Shown piece after piece: positions 37,156 to 44,037 of a stretch of 44,037 nt of DNA. A program made the translations under genes and the position numbers. The notes under the pieces are model-generated. The model was not told the DNA's origin and made no database searches. It was given only the letters and a program-made list of their open reading frames with translations. The first letter of the stretch is position 1. Each line of letters starts with the position of its first letter. Location: the NCBI GenBank assembly GCA_002862205.1, contig PKCN01000146.1, positions 1-44,037 on the forward strand. Direction: 5' to 3'. The DNA comes from Planctomycetaceae bacterium. GTDB lineage: Bacteria > Planctomycetota > Planctomycetia > Pirellulales > Pirellulaceae.

Positions 37156-37653
37156 ATGCCGAGCCCGCATGGCACGTTTCGAAACAAAATGTCATTGGGG
37201 AGTAGTTCTGCGAACACCGATGGCTTGAGCAAGGTGAGACCGCGCGACCAGTGCAGTATTCCGGAGTTCAAAAACCTCCTTGGAAAAGGAAAAAGCATCA
37301 CAGTTGACCCAACACGCGGCGTTGTTGCATACGAAAAATGCTTCGTCCCCAGAGGTTTTTTGGCGAACGTACCGCTCGTCCGCGAGTGCCCATTCTCGGG
37401 CATACGCTCAGTCAACATCATGCGTTACGAAGACAATGAACTCCATCGCATCAACACCACCGATGGCCGATTCGATATTCCGCCAGACACGCCGGGATCT
37501 GCTGAAACAATCGATGTGTTGCAGTCCATCCCCTCGCAGACACCTGCATCCCCAATGACGCATGAGACCACCCTCGTGATTTTCACCGAGGTTGTTGCAT
37601 CTATCGCTCCATCGCTTGTGCTCATCTTTGCACTCGTTTGGACGTTTGGCTGA
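37156..37653 (+). CDS. Unrecognised small protein with C-terminal membrane anchor
   Basis: A 165-residue frame; an ATG at 37189 is an alternative start. The middle looks coding: GKGKSITVDPTRGVVAYEKC (about residues 43-62), VPRGFLANVPLVRECPFSGI followed by RSVNIM (about 64-90), and ELHRINTTDGRFDIP. This is a beta-rich pattern that could be a PH-like fold. The C-terminal 25 residues are hydrophobic (VVASIAPSLVLIFALVWTFG), which suggests a tail anchor. There is no signal peptide. No family was recognised. It lies between two broken genes, so it may be a survivor of, or part of, a decaying island. Modest confidence that it is translated. Confidence 0.5.
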   Translation: MPSPHGTFRNKMSLGSSSANTDGLSKVRPRDQCSIPEFKNLLGKGKSITVDPTRGVVAYEKCFVPRGFLANVPLVRECPFSGIRSVNIMRYEDNELHRINTTDGRFDIPPDTPGSAETIDVLQSIPSQTPASPMTHETTLVIFTEVVASIAPSLVLIFALVWTFG

Positions 37654-37799
37654 GTGTTCTTTGCGAAGCGCGCGAAAACAACTCTGTGACGACTGTGCAG
37701 TTAACTCGCTCGGTACTCTACAACCAGTTTGCTCAAGGTTAACGCCACACAAAGAGTCTAAACCAGCATGAACGCTTCCCAGATCCCGTAACACCTGTG

Positions 37800-38585
37800 T
37801 CACGGTTGTGGTGTATTTTCTGGACCGCGTTTCTGTCTTAACCTTCCATCTTCCATAAAAGTCGTATACTGTTCCTTGGTTTCCAGAGACTCACCACCAT
37901 TGATGGTCAGCAGCGCACGCAACAAGAAATCGGGCATATCAGCTTCTAACCTGAGGACCGCACCATCAGCCAACGCCACCGCAGGTTTTTTGTATCTACT
38001 GGATAGACCCTGTGGGTCTTGCATCTGGAACGACATGGTATCGAAATGCAAATCACGTGGCTCCATCCAATGGATATTCGCGCCAAAGTTCTCCACAATC
38101 AGAATGGTAGATCCAATGTCATCAGTCACTTCTTTTTGCGATCTGCCCACCGCACCTGGCCACATCATATCTTCACCAACCACCACGAAAAAATCTGTGT
38201 ACACATCCTCTGTTGGGGGCACATTATGAGATCCATACACCGATGGCATTTGTTTCGACAGCTTCAAATTATCCTCACTATTCCATGGTTGCGAGAAATC
38301 ATACCGTGCATAAAGTTCATCGCAATCGAGAAACGGAAGCAGGAGGACCCGCCAACTATGCATAGGGGTCCCATCGTCACTTGCAACGAATGCTGGTGGA
38401 TAAACGCGATATGCTGACTTGTAGTTGGCGACCGCCGATGCAATTTGCTTCAGATTTCAGAGGCCAGAAAGAGATGCGGCTACCCTGTTTGCGTTTTTGA
38501 CACTGTTTACAGCCCATGCACCGCCCCATGTCAAACAGATCAAAAAAGCAATGGTCAACGCTCGACTGCCTATGCGTTTCGTCAT
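37800..38585 (-). pseudogene. DUF1559-type prepilin-like protein, one in-frame stop
   Basis: Reading from ATG 38585, 42 codons give a hydrophobic N-terminus (ALTIAFLICLTWGGAWAV), then NRVAASLSGL and a TGA at 38457-38459. The same frame continues as NLKQIASAVANYKSAYRVYP, then PAF and GTPMHSWRVLLLPFLD to the stop at 37800. In DUF1559 proteins the N-terminal helix runs straight into 'NLKQI...NY...YPPA', so this is one gene with one nonsense codon. The downstream part contains DDIGSTILIVENFG and the end KKPAVALADGAVLRL. The longest intact open part starts at an internal ATG at 38363 (187 residues), which would lack the membrane helix. DUF1559 proteins are planctomycete pseudopilin-like proteins. 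Pseudogene, sequencing error or recoding are all possible. Confidence 0.82.
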
Positions 38586-39183
38586 ACTCTAACCCGCCTT
38601 GTTTTTTTGTGAATGATCTCGAGTAGCTTATTAAATCCAAAAGAGTGTACCACTCCGCGGTCCCAGCAACTCTGGCACCTTGCAGAAAAGCGATAAACTC
38701 GCCTCACTCCAGCCTCACAATATCATTTTATCAGTCGTCACACCCACATGCCTGCTTGTCAGCACCGACATGGCTGCTTCTTAGCGAGCACATCACCGTA
38801 AGCAACTGTCACCGCAAGCAACTGTCACCGCAAGCAACTGTCACCGATTCCTTCGGCAAACGTTTGGTGGTCTTCCATGCACTGGAAAGAATGTTGTCGC
38901 ATTCGACAGAATGTCAACGCCTGAGTACTCCTTGGCAACAGTATGTGCTGTTAAGGTCAACCATTGAAGACGAAGCACCAACACGCAACGCCCGATTCAT
39001 AGGGTGGCGTTCTTAGCGCACCGGATGGCAGATCGAACGACACGGCTGACAGACACTCACACCCCCCACTATTCGAGAGCCGCTTCGAGGCGCTATGATT
39101 CTGAGTGACCGATCATCAAGAATTATCTCTTGCTTTGGTAGCACCATCCACACACCCAATTTTCTTTTTTTCTGCGGGAAATC
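38586..39183. other. Gene-poor spacer
   Basis: 598 bases between the DUF1559 pseudogene (minus) and the MYG1-like gene (plus). It holds the three-copy repeat at 38800 and no supported gene. A plus-strand frame across it encodes a composition with no domain and is driven partly by the repeat. Confidence 0.55.
38800..38847. repeat. 16-bp tandem repeat, 3 copies
   Basis: AAGCAACTGTCACCGC occurs three times in a row; the last copy ends in A instead of C. It is intergenic and shares its 16-bp period with the arrays at 16855 and 28101, though the unit sequences are unrelated. Confidence 0.95.
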
Positions 39184-40068
39184 ATGGCCATTGAACTCAT
39201 CGTGACGCACCCAGGTGGCGCCCACAAAGACGACTTTCTTGCGTGCTGCCTTCTGGCCCAACTTCATGGCGTTCCTATCCAGCGGCGTGAGCCCAGCTCC
39301 GAAGATTTGTCCAACTCGACGATTTGCGTGGTTGATGTTGGAGGCGTCCACGACGCGGAACTGCACAACTTCGATCACCACCAATTCCCACGAGAAGCTC
39401 CGCCCCAGTGTGCACTTTCTCTGGTACTTGATGATTTGGGGCTCTACGAGGATGCACTCTCATTCTGTGCATGGCTTCGACCAGCAGAATGGCTCGACAC
39501 GCTTGGTCCCAACGAAACAGCCAAACGCATGCAGATCCCCCGGTCCGCCTTTAGTGATTTGAATTCGCCCATTGATATGACAATGCTGAACCGCTTCGCA
39601 AACAGTGCCGAAGTGCATCCCAGCGATGTCCTCCATCAGGTGATGTCCATGGTCGGCGAAGACATTCTGAATTACTTGCAGTCCTTGCGAACCAGGCTGG
39701 ACTTCTTGAACCAGCATTGCCAGTGGTGGAGCATCGAAACTCCGGCGTTGCATGACCCTCCCATCGAAGCACTTTTCCTGGAGCAACACGAAGTGATCTC
39801 AGGCGACCCATCCTTGGGACTCTACGCATTCATCGCTGAACAAAACCGGGAAGACAGAACACATGCCCTGATTTATCCTGACCGCCGAGGTGATGGTTAC
39901 GGATTGACGACCTACGAGGACTGTCCGAGATTGAATTTTTCGCAGATTGAAGACGAGCAGGACGTGCGATTCGCCCACAAACGTGGATTTGTTGCAAAAG
40001 TCGAAACAACAAATCCCAATCGATTGAAGGAATTGCTTTTGTTGGCAGTGGTGCCCTCAAAGACTTGA
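39184..40068 (+). CDS. MYG1-like DHH-superfamily metal-dependent hydrolase
   Basis: A 294-residue cytosolic protein; GCGGGAA lies just upstream of the ATG. THPGGAHKDDFLACCLLAQL (residues 8-27) matches the first metal motif of the UPF0160/MYG1 family. VVDVGG (49-54, D51) and HNFDHHQF (61-68, D64-H65-H66) are the further DHH-type metal ligands. The C-terminal half has GLYAFIAEQNREDRTHALIY and RGFVAKVETTNPNRLKELLL. Eukaryotic MYG1 is a 3'-5' RNA exonuclease; bacterial members are little studied, so nuclease or phosphoesterase activity is inferred. No partner gene is evident; the next gene is 170 bp away. Confidence 0.8.
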   Translation: MAIELIVTHPGGAHKDDFLACCLLAQLHGVPIQRREPSSEDLSNSTICVVDVGGVHDAELHNFDHHQFPREAPPQCALSLVLDDLGLYEDALSFCAWLRPAEWLDTLGPNETAKRMQIPRSAFSDLNSPIDMTMLNRFANSAEVHPSDVLHQVMSMVGEDILNYLQSLRTRLDFLNQHCQWWSIETPALHDPPIEALFLEQHEVISGDPSLGLYAFIAEQNREDRTHALIYPDRRGDGYGLTTYEDCPRLNFSQIEDEQDVRFAHKRGFVAKVETTNPNRLKELLLLAVVPSKT

Positions 40069-40236
40069 TTTGCGGACCTAACATCAAACTCACCTGCCAC
40101 CGCGAAACAACCACCACTGAACACGAAACTACGACTGGGGGTCAGGTGTTGCCCGGATGCCAGGCACGGATTTCATTCGCATCAGAACTGGTGGAGCGTT
40201 AGCAAATACCACCTTATTACGCTTGACCCTTCAACT

Positions 40237-40689
40237 ATGCTGGGTCCCATGGTAGACACAGCCAACCCGTACCAAAGCCCCTCTGAATCTCACCACCCTA
40301 TCGAAGTTTCGGGGGATACTCCCGCAGAATCGGCTACTTCCGAACTTTTGCAAACGCAAAAAGTCCTTCCCACATTCACTCTCGCTTACTTGACGAGCCT
40401 GTTTGTCGGAATAGCGGTTGTTCTAGTGTGGTTACTTTTTCTCATTCGTGCTGCGACTGCGGGGGTTCGGAGAACCCGCCCACCAGATGTTGCGGAGCTA
40501 TTATTCATCCTGTTGTCGACTGTTCCCAGTATTTTGACATGCATGGCCTTCAGTGTTTGTTATTGCCACGTTTTCCGCGTGAGTGAGACGCGTAGAATTT
40601 GGCCTGCAATCACCTTCGGGATTTTTTCCGGACTGACTTTCAATGCGATGACAGCCATCGAAGTGATCGAATACTTTTTCGATTGGTAG
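40237..40689 (+). CDS. Small multi-pass membrane protein, unknown function
   Basis: A 150-residue protein; ATG 40249 is an equally good start (MVDTANPYQSP). The NPYQSP motif near the N-terminus is common in small planctomycete membrane proteins. A hydrophilic N-terminal 45 residues is followed by three hydrophobic segments (about 50-72 FTLAYLTSLFVGIAVVLVWL; 85-108 LLFILLSTVPSILTCMAFSV; 120-145 ITFGIFSGLTFNAMTAIEVI). No domain was recognised. It is convergent with the DUF4838 gene and probably stands alone. Confidence 0.65.
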   Translation: MLGPMVDTANPYQSPSESHHPIEVSGDTPAESATSELLQTQKVLPTFTLAYLTSLFVGIAVVLVWLLFLIRAATAGVRRTRPPDVAELLFILLSTVPSILTCMAFSVCYCHVFRVSETRRIWPAITFGIFSGLTFNAMTAIEVIEYFFDW

Positions 40690-40958
40690 GTTCCAAAGCC
40701 ACTCGCAAAGCAGGTTCTGGCCGCTACTGCTGTTTTCCCGTCCGCGTTTTATCTGGCATCACTCCACTTGATCGAATGCAGGGTCCTCAGCATAACCAAC
40801 GTTTTGACACAAGAACGAAAGACAAACACGAAGTGCTCATCGAACTCTGATCAAAACTAGTGGAGTACACCGATGATGGAAGGGCAAGCTTCTTCAGGCT
40901 GGGCCAAGTATTACCTGTCCAATTCCCATTGGCCAAGCAGAGACTTCGCAACATCACC

Positions 40959-43900
40959 CTACTCCCGATTTTCTGACTGCAACGCATCGGCCGCCTGCTT
41001 GGCGATTCGCCTATGTGCCGCTGACGCCTTGCCATCAATCGTAACCTCACGATAAGATTTCAAAGCTTCAACTTCCCGACCGGCCGCCTCAAGTGCTTGG
41101 GCGAGAGCCAGCCGCATTGAGCCCCGCCAACTTCCGACCAGTCGGTCAATCTCGACAGAATTAAGCACACTCAAAGCTCCATCATGATCGCTTGTTCGCG
41201 TCAACAAACGAGCCGCACCTTGAAGACCGGTGAAATAATCGGCGCTGCCGGTATTGGTTTTCGAGTTCGCAATGAGGCTATAAGTTTCCAAGGCCTGAGA
41301 ATCGTTCTTCAGGACAAATTCCTCGTTTTGGGCCATGTTGCGAAGAATGCCAAGTCGCACTCTTGACTCGGAAGTGAAGTCTAAAGCGAGACGAAAATCC
41401 TCGTTCGCTTGCTCACCTTTTTTAAGGGCGTAAAAAGCCCGGCCACGCGCGAAGGCGGCATCCCCAATCTGCGTAAATGGCCACCTCACGAGCTCCTCGT
41501 TACCGAACTCTTCAATCACCGCATTCCATTTCCTCTGTCCAATCAGGTTCTGCATCCGAACCGTCTTGGCGATTGATTCCTCAGGAATCTGGCTGGCTAA
41601 CTCGGCCGCCAGAGTGAAATTCTTCTGGGCTCGCGCGCACTCGGATCCTTTCAATAACGCGACCGAAACCTGATACGGCGTGCTATTTTCCCGTTTCGAC
41701 AAAGCAACGCACGCCGCCAACGCCTGATCGTAATCCCGACGTCCGAACATCTTGCCAGCGAGCAACTTTTCTAACACGAAATCAGTCACCGACTCGTCAA
41801 ATTCAAACGCGTGCGACCCCCCATCATAGAAGTGCGCAAATTTAATCGGCACATGGAACCCCGCCGCTCCAGTGGGAGCGAAGGCAGAATACTCCGAACC
41901 ATTTTCACGAATTCGTTGACGGCAAATATTGAAATGCCATGGCAGACTCTGCGATGGTTTTCGACCGACGACCTGATTGAGGGGATCGTTTTGATCCTGA
42001 GTTACGGGGATGCGGATCTCAACGTTCCAATGATCATCCGCAATGTGAGTCGCGACTTCCGCTTGCGACTCCCAGCGGAACCGCGAACTCTTTCCCGCAG
42101 CGCGATCCAGATCAACCAACGCTCCTGCCGGGTTGACCGCCAATTGGTAGTAGCTGTGCGAATCCGTTTCAATTTCGATTTCAATGGTATCGCCATACCA
42201 AATCGATTCATCTTCATTTTTTGTTGTGGCGATGTTCAGAGGCTCACCGGCTCGTTCATCGCAGCGAATACCGAAATACAGATTCTGGCCTGATCGATCC
42301 CAGCCTGCCTTGATCGTTGTTCCAAAGATCGGTTGCTCACCGGTCTGCAACTCACGCAAACGTCCCGTTGAGGAACTGAGACAGTTTTGCCAATACAGTT
42401 CGTCCAATTTTCCATCAATCACAAACGGTTCAGTGGGCTCGCGAACCGTTCGCAGCTTTGCAACGGGCCCCCGCTTTTTCCCGAGTTGCGCTGCCTTACT
42501 CCTAAGAGCATCAAGAAACCGGTCGATCAGCTCAAGTCTTTGTGCGTAACGCGAGCCAGGTGCAACACTCGTCTTGGCGGATGCGAAGATTGTCAGCGCA
42601 GTTTCGATTTTTTCCTGATCATGTTCCATCGCCTGATAGTGAGCCTCGCAATAGTCAAAAAACCTCTGCATGTCCGGTCCCCCTGGACCATAGAACAGGC
42701 GGCAATATTCATCCAACATCGCCACCACATCAGCTTGCTTGCCCCCCCACCACATCCGAGCCGTGAAATACACCTGAAAGTGATTAAAGCCAATGTTCGG
42801 GTCATCATGAACACGCGGAAAGCTGAGCCAGATGTCTTCGCCGCGCGAGACTCCTTTGGTCGCATTGATACTATCTCCGATTGTGTTGGCAACAAACGCT
42901 GGCAAATAGGTGCCTCGACCAGTGAACGGATAGTTTTCGAAGATCAGAAACGGGCGGTCACTTTTCTCGAGCCAACCTTTCCGCAATCGTTGAATCGGCT
43001 CACGTTGTTCCGGCAGGCTGTTTCGCGGACGCCGCCCACCAACAATGACCACCTCGACGTTGGGTTCCAATTTGGCAATGTTCGTTGGCGGGTTGGTGTT
43101 AGCCCCGTATGCGCAGCAGACAATCTTCTTGCCCGGGTGGGTCTTGCCAACCTCCCTCGCGACGCGGTTGACGAAATCCCAGACGTGATTGGACAGTTTT
43201 CCACGCGAACCCATTTCATCAATTTGCTTGCCCGCGCAAAGTTGACACTGACAGATCGCAATGTAGGCGTCCGGCGGCATGATCGACACTGATTCGTAGT
43301 CGTAGACATCAAACTGTTTTTGTGCCCACGTGACGGTCGCCTCAAACAGATCCTGATTGGAATAGCACAGATGGTTGAGTCGTTTTCCGGTCTGGATATC
43401 GCGTTTCCCGCCATAAAGAGCAAACCATTCCGGATGCAGTGTTTTGATCCTGTCGGGATGCGTCATGGTATGCATCCCGTGAGCAATCATCAGCCCGTAA
43501 GGGTGTCGGATTCCCAGTCGCATCGCCCACCGCATGACTTCCTCGTCGACCGTACCAAACCGCACATTCATTTGCCGAACGTCAAAATCCGGCTTTACTA
43601 TCTGGTCGATTTCCGGCAACGGGATCGACTTCATTGTGGGAACAATCTCACCAAGTTCACCGGGCAGATACCATCGGATCCCAAGGCTACGCAGGTACCC
43701 GCAGACCGCATTGAATGATCCGCGTTCATCGAACTGCCACAAATACTCACGATCCTGTTTTGCCAACGCATTGGGCATCTTTTGGCGAAATTTATACAGA
43801 CCGCCATTTGGTACACCCAACGGAAGCCCCGTCACGTTCTCCCATTCGGCTTGCAACTTGTCTCCGCGTTCGGAATGATTCCTCGCCCATGGTGCGATTG

Positions 43901-44036
43901 GCGAGAAGTCATCATCGTCGCCAATCAAGGCGAGCCAGTTTTTACCGGAAACGATTCGATAGGCGCCACATTCCAGTCCATCAGCGGTGATTCCCTGTTG
44001 GGCAGCAAACCTGCTTTCGCCGATGTAGATCTGCAC
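40959..44036 (-). CDS. DUF4838 glycosidase-like protein with CBM9-like and TPR regions, N-terminus missing
   Basis: The frame is open to the right edge, so the true start lies outside the window; the GTG at 44036 is probably internal. At least 1025 residues are present. The beginning (IYIGESRFA) matches the lead-in to DUF4838. The central part has VDEEVMRWAMRLGIRHPYGL (about 162), SIMPPDAYIAICQCQLC (about 252) and FNHFQVYFTARMWWGG (about 418), typical of DUF4838 proteins related to glycoside hydrolases. A CBM9-like domain follows (about 545-755: PFVIDGKLDELYWQNC, then WYGDTIEIEIETDSHSYY, then WNVEIRIP). The last 230 residues are TPR-like helices. It probably acts on, or binds, extracellular glycans (inference); the signal peptide would be in the missing part. 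Confidence 0.85.
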   Translation of the reverse strand: MQIYIGESRFAAQQGITADGLECGAYRIVSGKNWLALIGDDDDFSPIAPWARNHSERGDKLQAEWENVTGLPLGVPNGGLYKFRQKMPNALAKQDREYLWQFDERGSFNAVCGYLRSLGIRWYLPGELGEIVPTMKSIPLPEIDQIVKPDFDVRQMNVRFGTVDEEVMRWAMRLGIRHPYGLMIAHGMHTMTHPDRIKTLHPEWFALYGGKRDIQTGKRLNHLCYSNQDLFEATVTWAQKQFDVYDYESVSIMPPDAYIAICQCQLCAGKQIDEMGSRGKLSNHVWDFVNRVAREVGKTHPGKKIVCCAYGANTNPPTNIAKLEPNVEVVIVGGRRPRNSLPEQREPIQRLRKGWLEKSDRPFLIFENYPFTGRGTYLPAFVANTIGDSINATKGVSRGEDIWLSFPRVHDDPNIGFNHFQVYFTARMWWGGKQADVVAMLDEYCRLFYGPGGPDMQRFFDYCEAHYQAMEHDQEKIETALTIFASAKTSVAPGSRYAQRLELIDRFLDALRSKAAQLGKKRGPVAKLRTVREPTEPFVIDGKLDELYWQNCLSSSTGRLRELQTGEQPIFGTTIKAGWDRSGQNLYFGIRCDERAGEPLNIATTKNEDESIWYGDTIEIEIETDSHSYYQLAVNPAGALVDLDRAAGKSSRFRWESQAEVATHIADDHWNVEIRIPVTQDQNDPLNQVVGRKPSQSLPWHFNICRQRIRENGSEYSAFAPTGAAGFHVPIKFAHFYDGGSHAFEFDESVTDFVLEKLLAGKMFGRRDYDQALAACVALSKRENSTPYQVSVALLKGSECARAQKNFTLAAELASQIPEESIAKTVRMQNLIGQRKWNAVIEEFGNEELVRWPFTQIGDAAFARGRAFYALKKGEQANEDFRLALDFTSESRVRLGILRNMAQNEEFVLKNDSQALETYSLIANSKTNTGSADYFTGLQGAARLLTRTSDHDGALSVLNSVEIDRLVGSWRGSMRLALAQALEAAGREVEALKSYREVTIDGKASAAHRRIAKQAADALQSENRE

Positions 44037-44037
44037 A

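Noticed and set aside
38645-39016. Plus-strand 123-residue frame
   Set aside because: Contains the 16-bp repeat, no signal peptide, domain or ribosome-binding site; composition not coding-like.
40140-40180. Imperfect hairpin TGCCCGGATGCCAGGCA upstream of the small membrane protein
   Set aside because: Short stem with a mismatch and no partner element; not enough to call a terminator or REP element.

Overview
The window looks like chromosome from a Planctomycetota bacterium of the Pirellulaceae/Rhodopirellula type. This rests on family content read from the sequence: two gene pairs of DUF1549/DUF1553 (planctomycete 'PSCyt/PSD1' proteins) followed by DUF1501, a DUF1559 protein, a DUF4159 protein, an N-terminal LEPR-XLL-like tag on a giant surface protein, a sulfatase, a DUF4838 protein and many long TPR proteins. 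No rRNA, tRNA, transposase, integrase or CRISPR array was recognised.

Layout: (1) 1-1823, minus: N-terminal part of a giant repetitive extracellular protein that runs off the left edge. (2) 1824-2775: gene-poor spacer with two small perfect tandem duplications. (3) 2776-6223, plus: short-form DUF1549/DUF1553 gene plus DUF1501 gene. (4) 6607-22491, plus: a 16-kb run of eight genes, all secreted, membrane or membrane-motor proteins: a 783-aa TPR/beta-repeat protein, a ~2543-aa giant of the same architecture with discoidin-, PA14- and CBM-like inserts, a TolQ/ExbB channel, two different TolR/ExbD proteins, a small single-TM protein with a long acidic tail, a five-TM DUF4159 protein, and a TPR lipoprotein/periplasmic-type protein. 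(5) 22710-27990, plus: a long-form cytochrome/DUF1549/LamG/DUF1553 gene, a DUF1501 gene and mogA. (6) 28225-30939, minus: a PLP decarboxylase and an RNase HII-like protein. (7) 31305-33395, plus: glgX; 33552-35468, minus: sulfatase. (8) 36133-38585: a decaying patch where an LRR gene and a DUF1559 gene each carry one in-frame stop, with an unknown small gene between. (9) 39184-40689, plus: MYG1-like DHH protein and a small membrane protein. (10) 40959-right edge, minus: DUF4838 glycosidase-like protein with CBM9-like and TPR regions.

The most interesting unit is region 4. One TolQ plus two TolR proteins, with the proton-path Asp visible in both, is the same motor composition as the AglR-AglQ-AglS engine of Myxococcus. 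No recognisable TonB, TolA, TolB or Pal is present. The motor sits beside very large TPR/beta-repeat proteins that share a repeat not matched to any family I can name. My inference is a proton-driven envelope machine that couples inner membrane to long periplasmic or cell-surface proteins (uptake, surface organisation or motility). Its function is not established by the sequence.

A second theme is short intergenic tandem repeats. Three separate spacers carry arrays with a 16-bp period (16855, 28101, 38800), two carry a 25-bp period (2132, 31121), and one carries a 14-bp palindrome-containing unit (33452).
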